Assembly (NCBI GenBank): GCA_018260425.1
Contig: JAGLBD010000036.1
Coordinates: 1 to 39,130 of the forward strand
Source of the DNA: Pseudogulbenkiania sp.
GTDB lineage: Bacteria > Pseudomonadota > Gammaproteobacteria > Burkholderiales > Chromobacteriaceae
Direction of reading: 5' to 3'
Length of the DNA: 39,130 nucleotides
Numbering within the stretch: the stretch's first letter is position 1; every line of letters begins with the position of its first letter. The notes beneath the pieces were generated by a model. The model ran no database searches and was not told the DNA's origin. It worked only from the letters and a program-made list of their open reading frames with translations. The translations under genes were made by a program, and so were the position numbers. Shown here one piece after another: positions 15,588-23,642 of this stretch.

Positions 15588-16937
15588 ATGGCTATTTCCG
15601 ATATCAACCCGGTTCAATACGCTACTCAGCTGGCGGACAACTTTACGGCTCCGGCGCAAAACCGTCTGAGCGCACGTCTGCAAAATGCCAAGGCCCAGCG
15701 TGACGCCTTGTCGCAATTGCAGACCGCCCTGCAGACCTTCAAGACCGCCTTGTCGGGAATGAGCAGCAAGGCCACCGCGGTCACCCGTACCTCGACCTTC
15801 AACCGCGAGGGCATTGCCACCGCCACGGCATCGGCCAAGGCGGCAGCGGGCAATTACAGCCTGTTTGTCGAAAAGGTCGCCACCAATAGTCAGGTGGCCT
15901 TCAACAATCTCTACGGCACCAGCCCGTCCTCGGGGCAATTCCAGGTCAATCTGGCCGGGGGGAAATCCTTCCAGGTCGACTTGTCGCGTGCCGATGCCAA
16001 CGGCGATGGCTCGGTGAGCCCCGACGAACTGGCGCGTGCCATCAATAGCAATCCCCAGAACACCTCGCTGGTGACCGCCATGCTGGTTTCGGCCAATGGC
16101 AAGACCCAATTGGTGTTGTCCAGCAACCAGACCGGCGCCGATCAGCAAATCAGCGTCAACACCGCCGGCTTGACCGACCCGGCGCTGGCCAGTGCCTTGA
16201 GCGCGCCCACTGTGTTGTCCGCCGCCGACGATGCCGTGGTGTGGCTGGGGGGGCAGACCAGCGGTATCCGCATGCAGCAGGGTTCCAACACCTTTACCGG
16301 CATTACCGGTGTCTCGCTGACCGTGAGCCAGGCGATGAAGGCCGGCGATGCGCCGCTGACCCTGTCGGTCGCCAATGATAATGCCGGTACGGCCAAGAAT
16401 GTGCAGACCGTCGTCGACGCCTTCAATACCCTGCGCACCACTCTGGACAAAATGCTGTCGCCTGGCAAACCGGCTGACAAGGTTGCCGCTGGCGCGCTGA
16501 GCGGCGATAGCGCCGTGCAGGGCCTGCGCGACAAGCTCGCTACCTTGATGCGTACCGCTTTCAATGGCCAGAGCCTGATTTCGCTGGGCATCTCCTCCGA
16601 CCGCACCGGGCAATTGAGCGTGGACAGCACCCGTTTGCAAAAAGCGCTGGCAAAGGACCCGTCGGTGCTGGACGCCACCTTGTTCGGGCCGAATGGCAAG
16701 TCGGGGCTGTTGCAGGCGCTGACCAGCACGACCGACAGTTGGGTCAACTTTACCAATGGCAACATCAAGAAACGCCAGGACAATCTGGCGCTGAGTCAGA
16801 AGTCGCTGGACAGCGAGCAGATCCGCATCGCTACCCAGCATGACCAGGCCTATGCACGCTATCTGGCCCAGTTCAGCAAGTTGCAAGCCATGCAGTCGCA
16901 GATGTCCAAAACCATGGACATGCTGACCAATCTCTGA
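15588..16937 (+). CDS. fliD: Filament cap protein FliD (HAP2)
   Basis: 449 residues. The N-terminal coiled-coil (about 10-60), the central variable domains and the C-terminal coiled-coil (LYGTS... NGNIKKRQDNLALSQKSLDSE then LSQMSKTMDMLTNL-type end) follow the FliD plan, with an ISVNTAGL/LVVTS-like middle. The protein caps the growing filament and guides flagellin folding. It begins the block fliD-S-T-K-L-A-motA-motB, the order of the lateral lafB-C-D-E-F-S-T-U genes. Confidence 0.94.
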   Translation: MAISDINPVQYATQLADNFTAPAQNRLSARLQNAKAQRDALSQLQTALQTFKTALSGMSSKATAVTRTSTFNREGIATATASAKAAAGNYSLFVEKVATNSQVAFNNLYGTSPSSGQFQVNLAGGKSFQVDLSRADANGDGSVSPDELARAINSNPQNTSLVTAMLVSANGKTQLVLSSNQTGADQQISVNTAGLTDPALASALSAPTVLSAADDAVVWLGGQTSGIRMQQGSNTFTGITGVSLTVSQAMKAGDAPLTLSVANDNAGTAKNVQTVVDAFNTLRTTLDKMLSPGKPADKVAAGALSGDSAVQGLRDKLATLMRTAFNGQSLISLGISSDRTGQLSVDSTRLQKALAKDPSVLDATLFGPNGKSGLLQALTSTTDSWVNFTNGNIKKRQDNLALSQKSLDSEQIRIATQHDQAYARYLAQFSKLQAMQSQMSKTMDMLTNL

Positions 16938-16950
16938 GAAGGATCGCATT

Positions 16951-17337
16951 TTGGATTACGAAGCTTATGCCAGCTATCACGCGGTAAACCTCGAAGCCCA
17001 GACGTCCACCGCCTCGCCCGTGGAACTGGTGCTGGTGCTGTTCGACGGCATTCTCGATGAATTGGCCCGTGCCAAAGGTCATATCGAAGCACGCCGTTAC
17101 GAGCAGAAAGGTGACAGCATCACGCGTTGCATCAACATCCTGAATGGTTTGTCCAGTGCGCTGGACTTTGATGCCGACAATGAAGTCGTCAACAACCTGG
17201 CACGCCTCTACGACTACTGTGTGTGGCGCTTGCACGATGCCAGTCTGGAACTGGACACCGCCGCCATCGACGAGGTGGTGGGGCTGCTCGGCACCCTCAA
17301 GGGCGGCTGGCAAGGCGTTGGCGAGTTGCATGGCTGA
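16951..17337 (+). CDS. fliS: Flagellin chaperone FliS
   Basis: 128 residues from a TTG start with an AGAAGGA ribosome site; the product starts MDYEAYASYHAVNLEAQ. The conserved ASPVELVLVLFDGILDEL segment lies near 25-42. It binds the C-terminal helices of flagellin in the cytoplasm and escorts it to FlhA. It overlaps fliT by eight bases. Confidence 0.93.
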   Translation: MDYEAYASYHAVNLEAQTSTASPVELVLVLFDGILDELARAKGHIEARRYEQKGDSITRCINILNGLSSALDFDADNEVVNNLARLYDYCVWRLHDASLELDTAAIDEVVGLLGTLKGGWQGVGELHG

Positions 17338-17626
17338 CGCTGCCGCATTGGCGAGTCTGGCCGCCCGCGCCGAAGCGGCGTTGGCGGCGCGTGACTGGAT
17401 GGAATTCGGCCTGCTCGATAGCAGGCTTTTGGCGTATTTGCAGCAACGGCAAGGTGCGTTTACCGCCGCAGAGCGCCAGCAGTTGCAGCGCTTGACGCCG
17501 CTCTGGCAGCGCGCCTATGCCGAGGCGGGTGGCGAATGCGATCGCCTCAAAGGCATTCTCGATGATATCGGTCAGCATGGCGAGGCACGCACCGCCTACG
17601 CGCTGGTCGATGGCTGGAACGACTAA
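17330..17626 (+). CDS. fliT: FliT-like export chaperone
   Basis: 98 residues, helical and acidic, starting MADAAALASLAARAEAAL within the end of fliS. No strong signature is visible; the call rests on size, composition and position between fliS and fliK, where the lateral systems have lafD (a fliT equivalent). FliT proteins chaperone the cap protein FliD. Confidence 0.72.
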   Translation: MADAAALASLAARAEAALAARDWMEFGLLDSRLLAYLQQRQGAFTAAERQQLQRLTPLWQRAYAEAGGECDRLKGILDDIGQHGEARTAYALVDGWND

Positions 17627-17629
17627 GCA

Positions 17630-18736
17630 ATGATGATGACCCCCATGATGGATAGCGTGAACGTCGCGTCCCGCGACACCGGCAGCCCGGCCAGCCGGCC
17701 GGCGGAGGCCGACATCCTGGACGGCAGCGACAGTCAGGCCTTGCCGGCTGCGCCTGCCCCGGCGGATTTTGCCAGTCTGCTGAGCGAGCTGCCGACCGCA
17801 CCGACCGTGCCGGTTGTGCCGGACGTCCCCGTCGCCGTGGTAGAAACGCCGGCCGGGCAGGAACAACCTGGCGTGGAGAAGGAGGAAACGACAGAGGCCG
17901 CAGCGACTGCAGCGCCTCTCGCTGCGATGCCATGGATGAGCTTGCTGGCCATGCAGCCGCCGCTGGTTCCACCGCAGGCCGCCGAGCCGAAGCCCGTCGC
18001 TGTCGCTGATGACGGACTGTCGACCGTGTCCGTTGCCGTCGCATTGCCGCAGGGACTGACTGACCGGAGCGTGGCGCAAGGCATGCCGGCCGTTGCCAAC
18101 GACACTGTTGCCGTCGCCACGCCTGACGCGGTGGGGGCAACGAAGCCGCAGGCGGCCTTGGATGCCGCCGGCTTGGCCACCTTGGCCAATAGCGCCGACA
18201 ACCGTGGCAACGACAGCCCCGACAGTCTGGCCAATCGTTTGATGACCCCGCTGCAAGTCGTCGGCCAGCGTGCGCCGGCGCCGCAGCATACCACCGAGTG
18301 GGCGCCGCTGAGTCTGCCGGCTGCCACGCCGGCCCGCTGGGCGCCGACCCTGGCCGCGACGCTGGGCGAACGCCTTACGGTACAAGCCGATCACGCCATC
18401 CAGAATGCCGTGATCCGGCTCGACCCGCCGATGCTGGGCTCGGTGGAAATTGCCATTCGCCACGAAGCCGGTTCTCTGGTCGTACAACTCACCGCCTCCA
18501 ATAGCGATGTGGTGCGGCAGTTGCAAACCGTGTCCGACACGCTGCGCAATGACCTGATGCAGCGCCAGTTTACCGATGTGAGCGTGTCGGTCGGGCAGCA
18601 GGGCAGCGGCGATGGCCGTCAATCGGGCCGGCAGAGCGCCGACGAGGCTGAGGCCAGTCTGCAGCGCATTGCCCGCGCCGACGATGCGCCCAGCCAGGAC
18701 GGCAGCCGCGATGGCGCATGGCTAGTCAGGGTGTAA
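17630..18736 (+). CDS. fliK: Hook-length control protein FliK
   Basis: 368 residues. The long N-terminal part is rich in Ala, Pro and Val with little order, as expected for a molecular ruler. The C-terminal domain (about 245-340, IRLDPPMLGSVEIAIRHEAG then LVVQLTASNSDVVRQL) is the conserved FliK domain that triggers the FlhB switch. It corresponds to lafE. A second FliK-family gene lies at 2248-3516, so the system seems to have two hook-length/switch proteins. Confidence 0.93.
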   Translation: MMMTPMMDSVNVASRDTGSPASRPAEADILDGSDSQALPAAPAPADFASLLSELPTAPTVPVVPDVPVAVVETPAGQEQPGVEKEETTEAAATAAPLAAMPWMSLLAMQPPLVPPQAAEPKPVAVADDGLSTVSVAVALPQGLTDRSVAQGMPAVANDTVAVATPDAVGATKPQAALDAAGLATLANSADNRGNDSPDSLANRLMTPLQVVGQRAPAPQHTTEWAPLSLPAATPARWAPTLAATLGERLTVQADHAIQNAVIRLDPPMLGSVEIAIRHEAGSLVVQLTASNSDVVRQLQTVSDTLRNDLMQRQFTDVSVSVGQQGSGDGRQSGRQSADEAEASLQRIARADDAPSQDGSRDGAWLVRV

Positions 18737-18770
18737 ATGGATATCGAGATGTTTGAGGGAGACAGGTGAC

Positions 18771-19244
18771 GTGTTGAACAAGAATGGACTGCTGCTGTTG
18801 GGCGTGTTGTTGCTGGTTGCCGGAGGCGCCGGTGGCGGTACCTGGGTGTATATGAATTCGCGTCCTGCCGCGTCCGGCTCCGCGCCGGCCAAGGTGGTGC
18901 ACGAAGCCCCCAAAGGGGAGGCCAAGGAGTTCCGCTATATCACGCTCGACAAGATCATCGTCATGCTCCGTGACGATAGCGGTGGCCCGGCAGCGCATTA
19001 CCTGTCGGCCGATCTGGTGTTCCGGACCACCGAGGAATCGGAAAAGAAGGTCAAGGAGCAACTGCCCTACCTGCGTAGCCTGACGGTGGGAACGCTGTCG
19101 GCCTATAGCGTGGGCAAAGCCGGCCAGATGACGGTGGACCAGTACCGCAAGGTGTTGTCCGATGCGTTTGCCGCCGCCTACGCCCGCGACGGCCAGGAGC
19201 GTCCGTTTCTGGACGTGATGGTTGGTCGGCTGATCATCGAGTAA
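18771..19244 (+). CDS. fliL: Basal-body protein FliL
   Basis: 157 residues from a GTG at 18771; an in-frame TTG at 18753 is less likely. One membrane segment near residues 6-27 is followed by a periplasmic FliL domain ending in PFLDVMVGRLIIE. FliL proteins support stators under load and are often needed in swarming flagella. The gene lies between fliK and fliA, as lafF does in lateral clusters. Confidence 0.9.
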   Translation: MLNKNGLLLLGVLLLVAGGAGGGTWVYMNSRPAASGSAPAKVVHEAPKGEAKEFRYITLDKIIVMLRDDSGGPAAHYLSADLVFRTTEESEKKVKEQLPYLRSLTVGTLSAYSVGKAGQMTVDQYRKVLSDAFAAAYARDGQERPFLDVMVGRLIIE

Positions 19245-19248
19245 TGCC

Positions 19249-19968
19249 GTGAGCTACGCCGAGCTGCAGGAATGGCAACCCCAAAGCGATGCTGGCACCG
19301 AAGCCCGGGCATTGCGCGACTATGCCGGTCTGGTCAAACGGATTGTGCGGCAACTGGCCTCGCAAGCCGATGCAGTGCTGGACCGTGAGGATATGGAGCA
19401 GATCGGCCTGATGGCCTTGCTGGAGTCGTTGCGCCGCTACGGGCAGCTAGACGAGCGCTTCATCGGTTTTGCCTCCTTGCGGATCCGCGGTGCGATTCTC
19501 GACGAATTGCGGCGGCTGGACTGGCGGCCACGCACCGTGCGTCAGGATGCCCATCGGCTGCGTGACGGCGTGCGGGCCTTGACCCGCCGGCTGGGACGCG
19601 AGCCGACCGACGCGGAAGCCATGACGGCACTGGGCATGGATGATGCGGCCTGGCAGGCCTATCTGCTGGCCGACAATGCCGAAACGTTGGCCAGCTTCGA
19701 TGCCCTGCTGGAAAAGCAGGATGCGCCGGGACACGGGTCGGTTCCCGGTCCGGAACAGGCGCTGCTGCTGCGGCGCAGCCTTGAGCAAGCGTTGGTGGTA
19801 CTGGATGAACGTGAACAGCAGGTCATCCAGTTGTATTACGAGTATGAGTTGAGTCTCAAGGAAATCGCCCTGGTGCTCGATCTGACCGAAGCGCGGATTT
19901 GTCAGATCAATCGCAAGGCGCTCGACAAAATGAAAGTCTTTTTGCAAGCGGACATCGCCGCGGAGTAG
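19249..19968 (+). CDS. fliA: Flagellar sigma factor FliA (sigma-28)
   Basis: 239 residues from a GTG four bases after the fliL stop. Region 2 (YAGLVKRIVRQLASQAD through FIGFASLRIRGAILDELRRLDW), region 3 (DGVRALTRRLGREPTDAEAM) and region 4 (LDEREQQVIQLYYEYELSLKEIA, then LTEARICQINRKAL) are complete. It directs RNA polymerase to late flagellar promoters and is held by the FlgM encoded at 22927. Its position in the lateral block corresponds to lafS. Confidence 0.96.
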   Translation: MSYAELQEWQPQSDAGTEARALRDYAGLVKRIVRQLASQADAVLDREDMEQIGLMALLESLRRYGQLDERFIGFASLRIRGAILDELRRLDWRPRTVRQDAHRLRDGVRALTRRLGREPTDAEAMTALGMDDAAWQAYLLADNAETLASFDALLEKQDAPGHGSVPGPEQALLLRRSLEQALVVLDEREQQVIQLYYEYELSLKEIALVLDLTEARICQINRKALDKMKVFLQADIAAE

Positions 19969-19974
19969 GGAAAC

Positions 19975-20841
19975 ATGCAGCAACTATTTGGTATTGCGGT
20001 CGTCCTTGGCTGCGTTTTCGGGGGCTTCCTGCTGAATGGCGGGGTACTCAACGTGATCTGGCAGCCCATCGAGCTGCTCATCATTGGCGGTGCGGCGCTG
20101 GGGGCCATCATTCTGGGCAACCCGCGCCACGTGCTCAACGAGATGCTCACCCAACTGCGCAAGGTGGTGATGAGCAAGAAGCGCGATTCCGAGTTTCAGC
20201 GTCAGCTGCTGCTGTTGATGTACGAATTGCTGATGATTGCCGGGCAGGGCCTGAAAGCCCTCGACCAGCACGTCGAAGCACCGCGCGAGAGCCGGGTGTT
20301 TCAGCGCTACCCGCTGATTCTCAAGGAACCCAAGCTGCTGGCCTTCATTGTCGACAACTTCCGCCTGATGGCGATGGGCAAAATCAATTCGCATGAACTG
20401 GAAGGCGTGCTGGAACAGGAACTCGAAGCGATCCATACCGAGATGACCCAGCCGTCCAAGTCGCTGCACAAGATTGCCGAGGCGATGCCGGGCTTCGGTA
20501 TTCTGGCGGCGGTGCTGGGGATCGTGATGGCGATGAACACGGTGAGTTCGGGGGCGTCTGCCGCCGAGATCAGTGAAAAGGTGGCGGCCGCCATGGTCGG
20601 TACCTTCATCGGTATTTTCTTCTGTTATGGCGTGATGGACCCGCTGTCCAACATGATGACCCAGCAGGTCAAGGAAGAGCTGTCCACGCTGGAGTGCGTC
20701 AAGGTGGTGCTGGTCACCCACGTGTCCGGCAAACCCGCCTTGCTGGCGATCGACGCCGGGCGCCGTCTGGTGAAACTCAATGTGAAGCCGAGTTTTGTCC
20801 AGCTGGAAGGATGGATCGACAGTTTGCAGGGTGAGTATTGA
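19975..20841 (+). CDS. motA: Stator protein MotA
   Basis: 288 residues with four membrane segments and the conserved prolines in PGFGILAAVLGIVMAM and YGVMDPLSNMM (equivalents of E. coli P173 and P222). In the cytoplasmic loop, alignment anchored on the PRES motif (103-106) places A89 at E. coli R90 and D97 at E98. R90 normally pairs with FliG D289, which is also missing here. With MotB it forms the proton channel that drives the rotor. It overlaps motB by one base (TGATG). Corresponds to lafT. Confidence 0.95.
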   Translation: MQQLFGIAVVLGCVFGGFLLNGGVLNVIWQPIELLIIGGAALGAIILGNPRHVLNEMLTQLRKVVMSKKRDSEFQRQLLLLMYELLMIAGQGLKALDQHVEAPRESRVFQRYPLILKEPKLLAFIVDNFRLMAMGKINSHELEGVLEQELEAIHTEMTQPSKSLHKIAEAMPGFGILAAVLGIVMAMNTVSSGASAAEISEKVAAAMVGTFIGIFFCYGVMDPLSNMMTQQVKEELSTLECVKVVLVTHVSGKPALLAIDAGRRLVKLNVKPSFVQLEGWIDSLQGEY

Positions 20842-21833
20842 TGAGTCGCGAAAAGGGCCACGAAGAGGCGGTCATCAAGCGCGTCTCGCGCAAGCACGAT
20901 GACGAAGGGCATGGTGGTGCCTGGAAAGTCGCCTTTGCCGACTTCTGCCTGGCGTTGATGTGTCTGTTTCTGGTGTTGTGGGTGCTGGCGGCCCGCAATC
21001 AGGAACAGGCCGAAACCTTGCTGCGCACCGCCTTTGGCAGTCCGGCGCTGGAGGGCGGCACCTCGGCCTTGAATCATGAAGGCAACCCGCCGGGCAGTCT
21101 CATCCCGCGTGACCCGGTGCCGGGGCGCGTGCAGGCTCAGGCCCAGTCGCAGATCAAGAATTCGGGCCAGACCTCCACCATGCAAAAGCCGGGGGCGGAC
21201 GGCGACAAACAGTATTACGACTCGCAGGAAGACCTCGCGCGTCTGGCAAAAACCCTCAAAGAGATGTCGGCCGAAGCAGGTCTTGGCGGCAACATCGACA
21301 GCAACATTACCCCGTATGGTTTGCGGGTCATGCTGCATGACACCGATAATCAGGGCATGTTCGACCGGGGCAGTGCGATTCCCTCGCCACGCTTCCGCTT
21401 GCTGTTACACAAGATGGGCCCGCTGTTTGCCGCCATCGAGAATCAATTGATGGTGGTCGGACATACCGATTCGGTGCAATACGCCGGTCAGGGACACTCC
21501 GGTTTGTCCAACTGGTCGCTGTCGAGCAACCGCGCCATGGCCGCCCGTGCCAACCTGCTGGATGGCGGTATGCCGGCGTCAAATGTGCTGCAAGTGGTTG
21601 GCATGGCCGACCGAGCCCCGTATGATGCCGCACATCCCGATGCAGCCATCAACCGCCGGATCGAGCTGGTGGTGCTGTCACGCAGTCAGGCGGCGTTTGT
21701 CGCCGGCTTGTTCGGCATGCCGAGCGGCAAGGCCCCGCCGATGAAAACCCTCGAAGTCCGGCCCGCTGACAGTGCGGCCATCGAGCAATTGCAAAAAGCC
21801 TTGCCTGCCTCCAAGCCCGCTGCGGCGCACTAA
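20841..21833 (+). CDS. motB: Stator protein MotB
   Basis: 330 residues from the ATG overlapping the motA stop. The proton-binding aspartate is D34 in AWKVAFADFCLALM, followed by a single membrane helix. The C-terminal OmpA-like domain (VVGHTDSVQYAGQGHSGLSN, later PDAAINRRIELVVLSR) anchors the stator to peptidoglycan. The linker before it (about 65-125) is long and low in complexity. Corresponds to lafU. Confidence 0.95.
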   Translation: MSREKGHEEAVIKRVSRKHDDEGHGGAWKVAFADFCLALMCLFLVLWVLAARNQEQAETLLRTAFGSPALEGGTSALNHEGNPPGSLIPRDPVPGRVQAQAQSQIKNSGQTSTMQKPGADGDKQYYDSQEDLARLAKTLKEMSAEAGLGGNIDSNITPYGLRVMLHDTDNQGMFDRGSAIPSPRFRLLLHKMGPLFAAIENQLMVVGHTDSVQYAGQGHSGLSNWSLSSNRAMAARANLLDGGMPASNVLQVVGMADRAPYDAAHPDAAINRRIELVVLSRSQAAFVAGLFGMPSGKAPPMKTLEVRPADSAAIEQLQKALPASKPAAAH

Positions 21834-21843
21834 GTCTCTCCAG

Positions 21844-21870
21844 CCGGATCGCAGTGTGACTGCGGTTCGG
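21844..21870 (+). terminator. Hairpin after motB, possible terminator
   Basis: A 12-bp stem with two G-T wobble pairs (21844-21855 with 21859-21870) and a GTG loop lies ten bases after the motB stop. No T-run follows, so termination here would be factor-dependent or partial. Confidence 0.4.
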
Positions 21871-21929
21871 TTGGCTGCTGATAACTCCATATACCCCACA
21901 CTTCTGACCTGTTTTTCAATCATGGCATT

Positions 21930-22133
21930 TATAATGCAATGACGATTGATAATTTGTTTTGGTATTTGAGCGATATATAGTATTATTCCCGAAGCTGATG
22001 CGTATTTTTACGGTTGTAAAAACGTCAGCGAGGGGGGCCGTCTGTCAGTGCTTGTCCAGAAAGTGCTGATGGCGGGAGATTTCGGGTTGTATCCATACGG
22101 AACACGATCGAAGAGAGTGCCGGAATAATAACG
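21930..22133 (+). promoter_or_regulatory. AT-rich leader of the Crp-like gene with perfect TATAAT
   Basis: The 300-bp gap between motB and the regulator gene holds an AT-rich patch that differs from the GC-rich surroundings. TATAAT at 21930-21935 is a perfect -10 hexamer, but no good -35 is seen at standard distance. TATATA and TATTAT at 21974-21986 are alternatives. From either, the leader would be 140-200 bases. No copy of the TGTGA-N4-TCACA operator is visible here. The ribosome site before the ATG is weak (GGAATAATAACG). Confidence 0.3.
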
Positions 22134-22817
22134 ATGGACAAAAGTTTTGCTAAGCAGTGGCTACAGGCATGTGATTTTTTCTCTGGGGTGGAAGACAGCG
22201 TACTCGAGGCATTGGCCGATGTTGCGGTGTCGTTGACGCTGTCCCGGGACCAGATTTTGTTTAGCGAGGGAGACAGCGTGTCTTCCTTGTATATTTTGGT
22301 GCGGGGTTCGACCCGCTCGTACAGCGGCGAGAATAACGGCAAGAAGTTTGTCTTTATGTTCAATCAGCCCGGCGATGCCTTGGGCGAAGTGACCTTTCTG
22401 GATGGCGGCCCGTGCGCCTGGACGACCCGTGCCGACGAAGATTGCCAGTTTATCGTGCTGCGCCAGAGTGATCTTGCCTCGGTGTTCGGCAATGAAAGCG
22501 GTTTTCCCAATGAGCAGGTCAAAGACAAGGTGATGTTGAAACTGGTCGGCATGGTGCGCTATTTCGCCACCGCCGCCAAACATCTGGCCTTGCTCGACGT
22601 CTATGGACGTATCCGTATTCTGTTCAACGGCATGTTGGTTGAAGAGCAGGGGCGCACTACCCTGAAATCGCCGTTGACCCAGCAGGAAATTGCCGATCGC
22701 ATTGGTTCTTCGCGGGAAATGGTGGCACGTATTCTCAAGGAACTGGTGTTCGGTCGCTATATCGAAATTGAAAACCGCCGCATCATCGTCTTGAAGATGC
22801 TCCCGGACAATTTCTGA
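22134..22817 (+). CDS. Crp/Fnr-family transcription regulator within the flagellar locus
   Basis: 227 residues: cyclic-nucleotide-binding-type barrel (about 15-125), long dimer helix (128-152) and C-terminal winged helix-turn-helix (about 176-220). The recognition helix SSREMVARILKEL keeps the CRP contacts R180, E181 and R185 as R194, E195 and R199, predicting a GTGA half-site. In the ligand pocket G84-E85 match CRP G71-E72, but R82-S83, which hold the cAMP phosphate, are C94-A95. No FNR-type N-terminal cysteine cluster is present. It is therefore unlikely to respond to cAMP or to carry a FeS cluster in the usual way; the signal is unknown. The locus has no lafK or flhDC, so this may be its dedicated activator. 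Confidence 0.88.
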   Translation: MDKSFAKQWLQACDFFSGVEDSVLEALADVAVSLTLSRDQILFSEGDSVSSLYILVRGSTRSYSGENNGKKFVFMFNQPGDALGEVTFLDGGPCAWTTRADEDCQFIVLRQSDLASVFGNESGFPNEQVKDKVMLKLVGMVRYFATAAKHLALLDVYGRIRILFNGMLVEEQGRTTLKSPLTQQEIADRIGSSREMVARILKELVFGRYIEIENRRIIVLKMLPDNF

Positions 22818-22830
22818 TCCGGTTTTTTTT
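22803..22830 (+). terminator. Terminator of the Crp-like gene
   Basis: A 5-bp stem (22803-22807 with 22818-22822) with a 10-base loop is followed by eight T residues. The hairpin overlaps the last codons and the stop. The stem is weak but the T-run is long. Confidence 0.55.
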
Positions 22831-22834
22831 CAAC

Positions 22835-22926
22835 TAAATGTCCGGGCCGTTTAAGTCGACGCCCCGGACGGTCGTCCTTATACAGGTATTACCATGATTC
22901 AGCGGATTACCGACAAGGGGGAGACC
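22835..22926 (+). promoter_or_regulatory. Upstream region of flgM, possible sigma-28-like elements
   Basis: TAAA (22835-22838), then 16 bases, then GTCGACGC resembles the sigma-28 pattern TAAA-N15-GCCGATAA at the -35 and in four of eight positions of the -10. An inverted repeat TCCGGG/CCCGGA surrounds this stretch. flgM is often read from both an early and a sigma-28 promoter. The match is weak. Confidence 0.25.
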
Positions 22927-23199
22927 ATGCGCATCAGTCGCCAGACACGTCAGACCATCGATTCCACCGGGGCCGTCAGCCGCGAATCCGGGGTCGAGAC
23001 CCGCACGGCTCCAGCCATTCCGGACAGTGCGCCACTGGCCTCCGAACGTCTTGCCCCGGCTCGTGAAGCGCTCGCGGCATTGCCCGATGTCGATCTTGCA
23101 CGCGTGGCGGAAGTCAAGGCCGCGTTGGCGCGTGGTGAAATCCGCATGGATGCCGGCCGTCTGGCCGAGGTGATCCGCCGTTACCATGGAGGCTCCTGA
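22927..23199 (+). CDS. flgM: Anti-sigma-28 factor FlgM
   Basis: 90 residues from the ATG at 22927, which has a strong AAGGGGGAG ribosome site; an in-frame ATG at 22894 is poorer. The N-terminal half is unstructured, and the C-terminal half (DLARVAEVKAALARGEIRMD then AGRLAEVIRRYHG) is the conserved FliA-binding segment. It holds FliA inactive until it is exported through the finished hook. It lies two bases before flgN. Confidence 0.9.
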   Translation: MRISRQTRQTIDSTGAVSRESGVETRTAPAIPDSAPLASERLAPAREALAALPDVDLARVAEVKAALARGEIRMDAGRLAEVIRRYHGGS

Positions 23200-23201
23200 C
23201 C

Positions 23202-23642
23202 ATGAATCCCCGCGAAGCCGTGCGTGCCGTATTGCTGGGCATCAAGTCGGACCTGGCCGACTACCAGCAACTGGAAGGTCTGCTGGATACCCAATTCCGC
23301 TCGGCACTGGTGCCCAATGCCGACAAAATGAGTGATGTTTCCGCCGCCATCCTGTCGGTGTGCGCCACGCTGGACGAACGTCGCCGCGAGCGAACCCGTC
23401 TGGTACAGGCGCTGACGGGTAAAGCCGATGCGGCGGGCATGGAGCTGGTGCTGTCCCGGCTGCCCGAGCCCTTGGCAGAGTCGTGCCGGAACGCCTGGAG
23501 CAGCTTGCAGGAGCGTGTGCTGCACTGCCGTTCGCTGAATCAACGCAATGGTGAATTGATGACCACCCAGCAGCAAGTGCTGGAGCGGGTATTGTATGGT
23601 GAAGGCCGTGATGTTTACGCGCCGGAAGGCTATGCCTCATGA
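23202..23642 (+). CDS. flgN: Export chaperone FlgN
   Basis: 146 residues, helical, with the LEGLLDTQFRSAL and RNGELMTTQQQVLERVL segments typical of FlgN. It chaperones the hook-filament junction proteins FlgK and FlgL. It overlaps the following muramidase gene by four bases (ATGA), which couples the two. Confidence 0.88.
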   Translation: MNPREAVRAVLLGIKSDLADYQQLEGLLDTQFRSALVPNADKMSDVSAAILSVCATLDERRRERTRLVQALTGKADAAGMELVLSRLPEPLAESCRNAWSSLQERVLHCRSLNQRNGELMTTQQQVLERVLYGEGRDVYAPEGYAS

